Source of the DNA: JANNPJ01 sp965200525
GTDB lineage: Bacteria > Actinomycetota > Actinomycetes > Actinomycetales > Kineosporiaceae
Assembly (NCBI GenBank): GCA_965200525.1
Contig: OZ241368.1
Location: 5,022,001-5,086,000, forward strand
Direction of reading: 5' to 3'
Length of the DNA: 64,000 nucleotides
The notes below the pieces were generated by a model, which did no database searches, was not told where the DNA came from, and saw only the letters and a program-made list of their open reading frames with translations. Positions 43,575 to 51,231 of the stretch are shown one piece after another. Position 1 is the stretch's first letter. Every line of letters starts with the position of its first letter. Position numbers and translations under genes: made by a program.

Positions 43575-44286
43575 TTCCGTTGAGGGCCATTGCTGGACCG
43601 TGGATGAGAAGCGCCCGCTCGGCTCGTGGCCGGAATGGTGACCAATGGTGTGACGTCCAGGCCGGGGACTGATTGGCGTCACTCGGCCGGCATTCGGTGG
43701 ACGGCGGAACGGGCTGGTCCTCGAGTCTCAGCGCCGACCTGGACGCCATCCTCGTTGGCGAACTGCTGGCCGAACTGATGGCCGAATCCCGCCGAGGCGA
43801 TGTGCGGGCCGGCCGGATCGTTCAGTGAGGTCGGTCAGAAGGCGCTCCAGCATCGGGCATGGTTCCCTTCGCACCGACGTCGCGCAGGCGTGGAACTCAT
43901 CAGTGATCTTGAGGGTCTTGCCGATGTTCCGCATCAGCCAGGTGGTCATGGTCAACTCGCGGCCAGAAGCAGGGTCTGGTGGTCGTCCCAATCGGTGAAG
44001 TCGTAGCTGTGGGCTCGATCGAGGCCGGCGTAGTCGAGGTCACCTACTCGCTCTCGGGGACGGCCTGACCCAGAAGCGGGGCGGTGTCTGCCGGGGAGAT
44101 TGTGCAAGGTCAGCTATGGCCTTAAGGGCTGGCGTGCATGCGGAAGCGAGTATGGCCCTAATTGGTAGGGCCGGTTCGTGTGGGGCTGTCTCGAGACCTC
44201 ACATTGACAGGGGCTCGGTGGTGACGAAATCAGGGTGTGGCGTCCCTGAGCAGATCCGGCCTCACCGGGGGGACAGGTTGCCGTGA
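43575..44286. other. gene-poor, probably decayed segment
   Basis: About 710 bp without an intact gene. Short reading frames with protein-like composition appear on the minus strand (for example the frame ending at 43952 with YDFTDWDDHQTLLLAA, the ATG ORF starting within 43941-43991, and another frame reading FGHQFGQQFANEDGV near 43760) but are broken by frame changes. On the plus strand a frame ending at about 44068 also reads plausibly (VVAVGSIEAGVVEVTYSL). I cannot decide which strand was coding. Confidence 0.4.
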
Positions 44287-44391
44287 CCGGATGAACCGAT
44301 GCTGGCCAAGCCCACGGATCACCTGCCGTTGGCTCGCGAGCTGCCCGGCAACTGCTTGTACGAGCTGAAGTGGGACGGCTTCCTTTACTGA
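44287..44391 (+). pseudogene. N-terminal fragment of an ATP-dependent DNA ligase
   Basis: A 34-codon frame reads EPMLAKPTDHLP, then CLYELKWDGF and ends two codons later at TGA 44389-44391. The last block is motif I of ATP-dependent DNA ligases, with the nucleotidyl-lysine in ELKWDG, and the spacing from the EPML start matches LigC/LigD ligase domains. Everything after motif I is missing. This is a gene remnant in the plastic region between degV and holA. Confidence 0.65.
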
Positions 44392-44430
44392 CCCTGTCAA
44401 TGGTGTGCATGCGGCCTCCGACGTGTCTTC

Positions 44431-44631
44431 GTGGCTGGAGCGTCGATCCAGCCGCAGTCGATTCCACCCTTCATTTGGAAGGACCAGCAGGAGATTCAGG
44501 ACGCGATCAACAGGCGGGAGCGTGAGGCTCGACAGATCCGTCGAGCGATGACCATCTGGGGAATCGCAGCCTAGATTTTGGGCCTCCTCGCCGGCGTGGC
44601 CGACTACATCGGCGCCCTTGCCGATAGCTAG
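44431..44631 (+). pseudogene. small coiled-coil/membrane protein interrupted by an in-frame stop
   Basis: The frame from GTG 44431 reads through a charged helix (WKDQQEIQDAINRREREARQ) into a hydrophobic segment. It is cut by TAG at 44572-44574 and continues in the same frame with ILGLLAGVADYIGALADS to TAG 44629-44631. Restoring one codon would yield a ~65-residue protein with a C-terminal membrane anchor. Family unknown. Confidence 0.5.
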
Positions 44632-44737
44632 GTCAAACGGACGTCCGAATCTGAACAGCGGCGCTACGAAGGCGCACCCATAACGGTCATGACGGCGGGT
44701 ATTCGAGATCTAACAGACCACGCCTTGACGCGGCCGA

Positions 44738-45000
44738 TCACGGCAGCGGGACGACCCGCTCGACCAGGTCTTTCAGCCCGTGCAGGCGCACGGCAGTGCT
44801 GATCAGGGCCAGCCCGGCCTGCGGCCAGACGAAGCTCAGACGCAGCACACCGTCGGCGGGCAATTCCGCGATCCAGTACGACGCGTCCGGCCGTGGACAC
44901 GCGCCCCGCCCTGCCCGGTGCCCTCATCGTTGGTGTGGATCGAACCCTCGGGTCCGACCGGTTCCCACCGACCGCTCACCTGGGCCTGCACGTGGATCCG
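44738..45000 (-). pseudogene. truncated C-terminal gene fragment abutting the MFS gene
   Basis: Reading from about 45000 downwards, one frame encodes HVQAQVSGRWEPVGPEGS. After a frame change near 44900, another encodes PDASYWIAELPADGVLRLSF and ends VVPLP at TGA 44738-44740. The pieces look like the last ~80 residues of one gene whose 5' part has been replaced by the 3' end of the MFS gene, whose own last ~20 codons overlap it out of frame. Family not recognised. Confidence 0.5.
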
Positions 45001-46423
45001 GCTCGACGATCCGCGGGCGCTGGAGCACCCCGACCACCGCGGCGGCGGCAAGGCCGAGCAGGGAGATGGCCGACATGCAGGCGAAAACGAGGTGGAACGA
45101 GGTGATCCCGGTACGGGTCGTGCCGCTGAGCAGGATGACGAAGATCCCGCTGCCCAGCGCCCCCCCGAGGCGCTGGACGATGTTCACGGTGGACGCGGCA
45201 TCGGTCATGGACTCCCGCTCCACGACCCCGAAGACCGAGGTCATCAGGGGCGCGCCTACCAGTCCGACGCCGAGTCCGCGCAGCAGCGTGAGCGCTTCGA
45301 CCGTTGGCAGCCCGACGGTCACGGGCAGGACCGCCATCGGCACGGTGGCCAGCAAGGTCACAGCGAGCCCGATCGCCGCGGTCCACCCGCCGCTGAGCCG
45401 GCCGGTGAGGCGCCCGCCGAGCAGCATCGTGACGGCTGTGCCCACCCCGTAGGCGAGCAGCAGCTCCCCGGTCCGCTGGGCGCTCTGGTGGCGCAGAACC
45501 TCGAAATAGAGCGGGAGCACGACGAGTCCGCCGAAGAGGCCGACCCCGGACAGCGCCAGGGCCGCCTGAGCCGCGGCGTAGACGGGGTGGCGGAAGAGGC
45601 GCAGGTCGAGCACCGGTGGCCGCTGCGAGACCGCCCGGGTTCGCAGCGAGGAGACCGCGAAGGTTACGAGGGCGGCGAGCCCGAGCCCGCCGAGCAGCCC
45701 GGTGGAGGGTCGCAGCGCGTGCTGGGCGCCTGCGGTGATGGTGGCCCAGGTGAGCAGCGGCAGCCCGGTGGCGAGTAGGACGGCACCGACCACGTCGAGG
45801 CGGGCGCTGCGCGACCCGGCCTCGCGGGGCAGGGTTCGCACCCCGGCGAGCAGGGCGACGAGTCCGACGGGGACGTTGACCAGGAACAGCCACGGCCAGC
45901 TCGCGTGGGCGATGAGCAGCCCGCCGAGACCCGGCCCGAGTGCGGGGGCGATGACGAGGGCGACTCCGGCGGTGCTGGTGAGCCGGGACAGCAGCGCTCG
46001 CCCGGCCGCGCGGACCATGACGCTCTGCCCGGTCGGCATCAGCACCCCGGCGGCCGCGCCCTGCAGCAACCGGGCGCCGATGAGGACGGGGAGGGTCGGT
46101 GCGGCGGCGCACAACCCGGATGCCAGCGTGAAGGTGGCGATCGCGACGAGCCACGTCCGGCCGGGACCGAACCGGCGGCTCAGCCACCCGCACAGCGGCA
46201 GGGTCGCCGCCAGGGCTAGGAGGTAGCCGCTCGCGATCCACTGCGTCGCGGCGAGGGAGGCGGACAGGCTGCGGGCGACGGTGCTCAGGCCCACGTTCAC
46301 CAGGGACGTGTCCAAGCCGGCCATGAAAGCGCCGAGGATCACCACCGCCGCGATCCGCCAGATGGACCCGGGGATCCGTTCGCGCGTGACTCGGCCCGGC
46401 GCCGCGATGACCGCGGCGCTCAT
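44924..46423 (-). CDS. MFS efflux transporter, DHA2 (EmrB/QacA-like) type
   Basis: About 499 residues with 14 probable membrane segments. Landmarks: AAVVILGAFMAGLDTSLVNVGLSTVARSL (motif D1), GWLSRRFGPGRTWLVAIATF (motif A), GARLLQGAAAGVLMPTGQS and GPGLGGLLIAHASWPWLFLVNVPVG (motif C). Exports drugs or antibiotics; tetracycline-type compounds are a reasonable guess from context. ATG 46423 overlaps the monooxygenase stop. The last ~20 residues (GERSVGTGRTRGFDPHQR) are atypical and probably derive from fusion into the truncated downstream gene. Confidence 0.87.
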   Translation of the reverse strand: MSAAVIAAPGRVTRERIPGSIWRIAAVVILGAFMAGLDTSLVNVGLSTVARSLSASLAATQWIASGYLLALAATLPLCGWLSRRFGPGRTWLVAIATFTLASGLCAAAPTLPVLIGARLLQGAAAGVLMPTGQSVMVRAAGRALLSRLTSTAGVALVIAPALGPGLGGLLIAHASWPWLFLVNVPVGLVALLAGVRTLPREAGSRSARLDVVGAVLLATGLPLLTWATITAGAQHALRPSTGLLGGLGLAALVTFAVSSLRTRAVSQRPPVLDLRLFRHPVYAAAQAALALSGVGLFGGLVVLPLYFEVLRHQSAQRTGELLLAYGVGTAVTMLLGGRLTGRLSGGWTAAIGLAVTLLATVPMAVLPVTVGLPTVEALTLLRGLGVGLVGAPLMTSVFGVVERESMTDAASTVNIVQRLGGALGSGIFVILLSGTTRTGITSFHLVFACMSAISLLGLAAAAVVGVLQRPRIVEPDPRAGPGERSVGTGRTRGFDPHQR

Positions 46424-48111
46424 CGGGCCACCGCCTGGGTGACCTCGGTGGAAGCGCCGGCCCAGCGGTGCAGGGCCGCGCTTAACCCGGCGACGGCCTT
46501 GTCGGGGTCGGTGGTCCCGCTCGCCCAGGCGATGACGCCGTCTGGGCGGATCAGCAGCCCGGTCGTGTCGCGGTAGGCATCGGGAGAGCCGGCGGCGGCC
46601 GCGCCCTCGGCGACAGCCTGCACCCGCTGGCCCCAGCCGGCAGCGGCCGAGGTGAGGACCCCACCGAGACGGTCGAGCAGCACGAAGCGGCCGGTGTGGA
46701 AGTGCTCGGCGAGTCGGCTGCCGTCCGCCAGAGGCGTGTCGCCGACCAGGTGTCCGGTAAGCGGGTGCTGCGACGTGGCGGCGGCGTCCGATCCGAGGTC
46801 GTAGCACTGGGCGATGCCGGAGGTCGTGCGGACCAGGCGCGTCGTGGTGGCCGTGCTCGAGAGGAGGTCCTCCTGCACGACGCGGCGCAGCTGGGCCGTC
46901 TTGTCGTCGCCGCGCATGAGCGCGACCTGAGCACGAGTCCAGTCCAGCACCTGTGCGCCAATCGGGTGCCGCTCGGCGGTGTAGGTGTCCAGTAGCCCCT
47001 CCGGCGCCCAACCGTTCACCGTCGCGGCGAGCTTCCAGCCGAGGTTCGTAGCGTCGCCCGCACCGAGGTTCAGCCCCTGTCCGCTGAACGGGGAGTGCAC
47101 GTGCGCGGCGTCACCGGCCAGCAGCACCCGACCGGCCCGGTAGGTGATGGCCTGGCGGGCGTTGTCGGTCCACCGGGTCGCCGCGCCGTGCAAGGCGCGG
47201 ACGGTGACATCCTGCCCGGTCACAAGGCGGATGCTGGCCTGCAGCTCCTCCGCGCTCACCGGCTGGTCGCGCAGCGCCCGGTCGGGGGTGCCGGTGAACT
47301 GGACGGTGAGGATCCGGCCGGGGATCGGACCAAGGCTGTAGACCCCGGTGGGCGTGTGGTGCCAGCCCCTCCCCAGACCCTCGGTCCCCTCCAGGTCCGC
47401 GATGGCCTGGTATCCGGTGATCTCGGCGTCGGTGCCGACGAAGTCGATCCCGACCAGCCGGCGGATGCTGCTGCGCCCGCCGTCGGCGCCGACCACCCAC
47501 CCGACCTGGACCGGTCCGCGGCTGGTCGACAAGCACCAGCCCACCTCGACCCCTACCTCGTCGAACAGCGGGTCCATCCCGGTCATCTCCACGCCGCGCA
47601 CGACCTGGACCCCGAGGCCTGCCAGGTGCGTCAGCAGTAGCTCCTCCACCTCGCTCTGGCGCACCATCGTGGAGCCGCCGGCTCCCGCGTGGGCGGCGAT
47701 CGCCGGGTCGTCCTGGTCGAGCAGGTCCGGGCGGAAGAAGAGCCCCGCGAAGTGCCCGACCCCAGGGAACGCCGGCCTGCCACCGGCCGCGGGGCGTCCA
47801 CCCACCGGCGGCAGAGTTGTTCCGTTGGCGGCGGCGAACGCTTTGAGCTCCCCGACGAAGCGCTGCTGCGCGGCCTGCGCGGCCGGGCGCAGCCCACGCC
47901 GGTCCAGGATCTCGGCCGTGGCGACGTTGATGGACCCGGCCTTGATGGTCGTGTCCGGTACCTCGCGCCGGTCCAGGACGACAACGCTCACCCCGGCGGT
48001 GGCGAGCTCGGTCGCGACGAGCAGCCCGGTCGGACCGGCGCCGACGACGGCGACCTGGTGATCGAGACCGGTGAAGTCCTCGCGAGCAGGAGCGGAGCTG
48101 GTGAGTGTCAT
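46420..48111 (-). CDS. FAD-dependent aromatic monooxygenase (antibiotic-inactivating type candidate)
   Basis: About 563 residues of the PHBH/phenol hydroxylase-like class: VAVVGAGPTGLLVATELATAGVSVVVLDRR (FAD dinucleotide motif), VGWVVGADGGRSSIRRLVGIDF (DG motif) and VLLAGDAAHVHSPFSGQGLNLGAGDATNLGWKLA (GD motif). Members hydroxylate aromatic polyketides, tetracyclines or rifamycins. ATG 48111 has AGGGAG just upstream. Transcribed divergently from a TetR-type gene across near-consensus tet operators, and translationally coupled to an efflux pump. A resistance or polyketide-tailoring role is inferred. Confidence 0.86.
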   Translation of the reverse strand: MTLTSSAPAREDFTGLDHQVAVVGAGPTGLLVATELATAGVSVVVLDRREVPDTTIKAGSINVATAEILDRRGLRPAAQAAQQRFVGELKAFAAANGTTLPPVGGRPAAGGRPAFPGVGHFAGLFFRPDLLDQDDPAIAAHAGAGGSTMVRQSEVEELLLTHLAGLGVQVVRGVEMTGMDPLFDEVGVEVGWCLSTSRGPVQVGWVVGADGGRSSIRRLVGIDFVGTDAEITGYQAIADLEGTEGLGRGWHHTPTGVYSLGPIPGRILTVQFTGTPDRALRDQPVSAEELQASIRLVTGQDVTVRALHGAATRWTDNARQAITYRAGRVLLAGDAAHVHSPFSGQGLNLGAGDATNLGWKLAATVNGWAPEGLLDTYTAERHPIGAQVLDWTRAQVALMRGDDKTAQLRRVVQEDLLSSTATTTRLVRTTSGIAQCYDLGSDAAATSQHPLTGHLVGDTPLADGSRLAEHFHTGRFVLLDRLGGVLTSAAAGWGQRVQAVAEGAAAAGSPDAYRDTTGLLIRPDGVIAWASGTTDPDKAVAGLSAALHRWAGASTEVTQAVAR

Positions 48112-48127
48112 GACGTCTCCCTAAAAT

Positions 48128-48171
48128 CTATCGGTGATCGGGAACGGCATCACCGTACCTATCAGCGATAG
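48128..48171. promoter_or_regulatory. two tet-operator-like sites
   Basis: CTATC-AGC-GATAG (48159-48171, followed by AG) has the half-sites of the classical tet operator. CTATC-GGT-GATCG (48128-48140) is a second copy with one changed half-site. The two are 31 bp apart between the divergent monooxygenase and TetR genes, mirroring the paired-operator layout of tet determinants. Confidence 0.75.
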
Positions 48172-48181
48172 AGTCTGCAAG

Positions 48182-48748
48182 GTGACCAAGGTGAACCGGC
48201 AGCTCGTGATCAACCAAGCCCTCGACCTGCTCGACGAGGTGGGACTCGACAGCTTCAGCACCAGGCGGCTCGCGCAGCGCCTCGGCGTGGAGCAACCGAC
48301 GCTCTACTGGCACTTCAAGCGCAAGGAAGACCTGCTCACTGCGATGGCCGAAGCCGCCCTCACGCCCCTGGGTGAGGCGGCGCTGCCCGTGCACGGGGAT
48401 GACTGGCGGGAGTGGTTCTTGGAGAACTACCGCTGCTTCCGCCGGGCCCTGCTGCGGCACCGGGACGGGGCGCGGCTGCACGCGGGGACCTTCCCCGGTG
48501 CTGAGGACCTTGACCGGCTGCTGGCCAAGTTCGCCTTCCTCGCCGCGTCCGGTCTGCCGGAGCCGCACGCGCGAATGGCGATGCTCGCGGCGAGTCACTT
48601 CACCCTCGGCAGCGTGCTGGAGGAGCAGTCCCGGCCGAGTGCCGAGCTGCCCTCCGACGTGCCGGCGCTCGATCACGACCAGGCGTTCGAGGCGGGCCTG
48701 CAACTCCTCGTCAACGGCCTCGCCCACAGCGAGTCACGTCCTTCCTGA
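48182..48748 (+). CDS. TetR-class repressor (tetracycline-repressor-like)
   Basis: About 188 residues. The DNA-binding domain VNRQLVINQALDLLDEVGLDSFSTRRLAQRLGVEQPTLYWHFKRKEDLLTAMAEAAL is strikingly like that of the classical tetracycline repressors (RLAQRLGVEQPTLYWH). The C-terminal domain also resembles TetR_C, with a His/Arg-rich helix (LLRHRDGARLHAGTFPGAE). GTG 48182 is chosen because the ATG at 48134 would place both operators inside the coding region. It likely represses itself and the monooxygenase-efflux operon. Confidence 0.85.
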   Translation: MTKVNRQLVINQALDLLDEVGLDSFSTRRLAQRLGVEQPTLYWHFKRKEDLLTAMAEAALTPLGEAALPVHGDDWREWFLENYRCFRRALLRHRDGARLHAGTFPGAEDLDRLLAKFAFLAASGLPEPHARMAMLAASHFTLGSVLEEQSRPSAELPSDVPALDHDQAFEAGLQLLVNGLAHSESRPS

Positions 48749-49250
48749 CCACGCCGCCGAGCACACGCGGCGCCCCTCCACGAGAGCAGCGAGCGTCGGG
48801 CCAGCGTTGGTCTTGCTTCACAAGGCGCCCGCGTTCGTTCAGGGTCCGAAGGCGGGCTCGACAGGACGCCATCGCACGCGGGTTGGCGGCCCGAGCCACG
48901 GTGAGTTCGTCGATGCGGTCGTCGAGGTGCTGCTGCAGGTCGAGCACCCGCTGGGTGAGTTCGCCCTGGTGGCGTCGCAGCTGGGCTGTCTCGTCCGAGG
49001 TACCGACACCACTGGTGCGGTAGACCTGTTCGCTGAGCATGTCCAACAATCGCCGCTTGAGCGTGCTGAGGTGCCGGGTGAGGCGGTTGTTCTTCGCCTG
49101 CAGGTTCGCGACTTCGGGGTGCTGGGACGCGGTGGTGACCGCGGTCGGATCGGGCGTCGCGGTGGGGCCGGCCAGCTGAGCGGCCTGGACGGTGGTGCGC
49201 AGGTCGGGCCCTGCGTACACCCGCAGAGCTACGGTCGGTGGCCAGTTGGG
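48711..49250 (-). pseudogene. coiled-coil protein fragment resembling a transposition accessory (DUF6262/TnpC-like)
   Basis: An open minus-strand frame contains VYAGPDLRTTV followed by a long coiled coil (NLQAKNNRLTRHLSTLKRRLLDML; LRRHQGELTQRVLDLQQHLDDRIDEL). The organisation resembles DUF6262/TnpC-type proteins of Tn554-like elements, which have a short N-terminal helix-turn-helix ending in YxxPDL and then a coiled coil. Here the N terminus is missing or lost into the holA promoter, and the tail overlaps the TetR gene end. No recombinase genes remain. Start not determinable. Confidence 0.45.
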
Positions 49251-49315
49251 CTGGTGATCTTCAGGTCGTGACCGCGAAATGATGGTTCGGGCCACCGATT
49301 GCCTAGGGTAGGCCC

Positions 49316-50359
49316 GTGGCTGCATCTCCATCGACGTCGAGGTCCAAACCGGCGAGCCCCCGCACGGCCAAGAACCCGCAGGTCAGCCCCGAGGAGCTGC
49401 GCCCGGCGCCGGTTCTGTTGGTGGTCGGGTCCGAGGGGGTGCTGGCCGACCGCGCCGTCGCCGCGGTGCTGGTGGCCGCCCGCGAGGCTGATCCGGAGAC
49501 CGAGGTCGAACGGATGGAGGCGGCGGGCTACCAGTCCGGCCGGCTCGGCGTCGCCACCAGTCCCTCGCTGTTCGGCGGGGGCAAGGTCGTGGTGCTTGAA
49601 GCGGTCGATCAAGCCAACGAGGCTCTGGTGGTCGACGTGACCGCCTACCTCAAGGATCCCTCGCCGGACGCCTGTGTGGTGATCCGGCACAGCGGTGGCC
49701 CGCGGGCCCGGCCGCTGCTCGAGGCCGCCCGCAAGATCGGCGCCCCGGAGGCCGCCTGCGTGCCGCTGACCCGTGACGAGGAGAAAGTCGAGTTCGCCTC
49801 GAACGAGTTCCGGCGGGTCGGGCGCAAAATCACCCCGGCCGCGGTCCGGGCCCTGGTCGACGCCGTCGGCAACGACCTGCGCGAGCTCGCGGCGTCCTGC
49901 TCCCAACTGGCCTCGGACATCGGCCTGGAGGATGGCGCCCGGATCGACGTCGACTCGGTCGAACGGTACTTCGGTGGCCGGGTCGAGGTGACCGGGTTCA
50001 AGGTCGCCGACGCGGCCGTGGCCGGGCGACCGGAGGAGGCCCTGGTGCTGCTGCGGCACGCGCTGGCGACCGGGGCCGATCCGGTGCCGCTGGTGGCGGC
50101 GGTCGCGATGAAGGTGCGCGGTCTGGCCAAGGTGTCGGCGGCTGGCCGGGGCCGCTCGGCTGACCTGGCCAAGGAGCTCGGGATGGCCCCCTGGCAGATC
50201 GACCGAGCCCGGCGGGAGCTGTCCGGCTGGGATGAGACGGGGCTGGCTGCGGCAGTGGTCGCGCTGGCTGAGGCCGACGCGGCGGTCAAGGGTGGCGGCC
50301 GGGATCCGGTCTACGCCGTCGAGCGCCTGGTCCTGACCGTCGCCGGCCGTCGACAGTGA
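49316..50359 (+). CDS. holA: DNA polymerase III delta subunit
   Basis: About 347 residues. Actinobacterial HolA landmarks: PVLLVVGSEGVLADRAVAAVLVAAREADP, LFGGGKVVVLEAVDQANE, DVTAYLKDPSPDACVVIRHSGG, LVDAVGNDLRELAASCSQLASD and VERYFGGRVEVTGFKVADAAVAGRPEEALVLLRHAL. It is part of the clamp loader. A ~25-residue basic Ser/Pro-rich N-terminal extension is present. TAGGGT lies exactly six bases before GTG 49316, pointing to a leaderless transcript. Its usual upstream neighbours comEA/comEC are missing. Confidence 0.92.
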   Translation: MAASPSTSRSKPASPRTAKNPQVSPEELRPAPVLLVVGSEGVLADRAVAAVLVAAREADPETEVERMEAAGYQSGRLGVATSPSLFGGGKVVVLEAVDQANEALVVDVTAYLKDPSPDACVVIRHSGGPRARPLLEAARKIGAPEAACVPLTRDEEKVEFASNEFRRVGRKITPAAVRALVDAVGNDLRELAASCSQLASDIGLEDGARIDVDSVERYFGGRVEVTGFKVADAAVAGRPEEALVLLRHALATGADPVPLVAAVAMKVRGLAKVSAAGRGRSADLAKELGMAPWQIDRARRELSGWDETGLAAAVVALAEADAAVKGGGRDPVYAVERLVLTVAGRRQ

Positions 50360-50561
50360 CGGGTCGGCGTGGTTGAGGCGATTCGCCTGATCGGTTCGCC
50401 GTAGGCCCCGTGAGCGTGTGTATCTGGTGCGCGGAAGCGGGGGATGATCACCCCACCGCCGGACTTTGATTTGTGCGTGATCAGCCCACGAACCGGGATG
50501 AGCCTAACGACCGAGAATCCGGCCGTTGCTCGAACACCAAGCCGACGATCGGGCAAAACGC

Positions 50562-50595
50562 CAATAGCACCGGGCCTCAAGGGCCGGTGCTATTG
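50562..50595. terminator. rpsT terminator hairpin
   Basis: CAATAGCACCGG (50562-50573) pairs perfectly with CCGGTGCTATTG (50584-50595). It lies 35 bp after the rpsT stop on the minus strand and is convergent with holA, so it may serve both directions. Confidence 0.7.
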
Positions 50596-50630
50596 ATCTG
50601 GCGAAGGTCGAACCGGAGGCTGGTGGAGCC

Positions 50631-50897
50631 TCAGGCCGAGACGGACGCGGCAGCCTTGGCCAACGCCGACTTCCGGTTGGCGGCCTGGTTCTTGTGGATG
50701 ACGCCCTTGCTGGCAGCCTTGTCGAGCTTGCGAGCGGCAACCGCGACGGCGGCAGCCGCGGCGGCGGCGTCGCCCGAGGCGGTGGCGGCACGGGCGTTGC
50801 GCACGGCCGTGCGCAGCTCGGACTTGACCGCCTTGTTGCGCAGGCGCGCCTTCTCGTTGGTCAGGATGCGCTTCATCTGGGACTTGATGTTGGCCAC
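50631..50897 (-). CDS. rpsT: 30S ribosomal protein S20
   Basis: 88 residues, basic and alanine-rich, beginning MANIKSQMKRILTNEKARLRN and including VIHKNQAANRKSALAKA near the C terminus, the S20 signature. It binds 16S rRNA in the small subunit. It lies convergent to holA and upstream of the ATP-grasp gene, as in many actinobacteria. A strong hairpin follows the gene. Confidence 0.97.
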   Translation of the reverse strand: MANIKSQMKRILTNEKARLRNKAVKSELRTAVRNARAATASGDAAAAAAAVAVAARKLDKAASKGVIHKNQAANRKSALAKAAASVSA

Positions 50898-51231
50898 GTA
50901 GATGCTCTCTCGTCTAAGTAGGTAGTGGGTCTGAGTAGGTCGGTTGCGACACGACCTGTGGACGCACCGCCTAGAAGGTTACCAGCCCGAGCCCGTGCGG
51001 CCGAACGCGCAGCGTGACCCCTGGGGGATAGCCGGTCATGCCCGGGCGACCGCAGCGCTGGGGCGGCCGCAGCACCAACCGCTATGTCGAGTCTGGCTGG
51101 CTCGCCCGTGGTCCAGCGCGGTCGACCGCGGCGCCGCCTTCAGTATCAATATCTGCCTGCCGCGCACACCCGAATGTGATCATTCCGATACCTGTAATGC
51201 CTGCGTGACGTCGGGCGGTTACCGTGCCCAC
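50898..51231. other. 334-bp intergenic region
   Basis: Contains the divergent promoters of rpsT and the ATP-grasp gene. TACCGT (51220-51225) is six bases before ATG 51232. No gene or strong structure recognised; the longer frame from 50944 lacks coding features. Confidence 0.4.
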
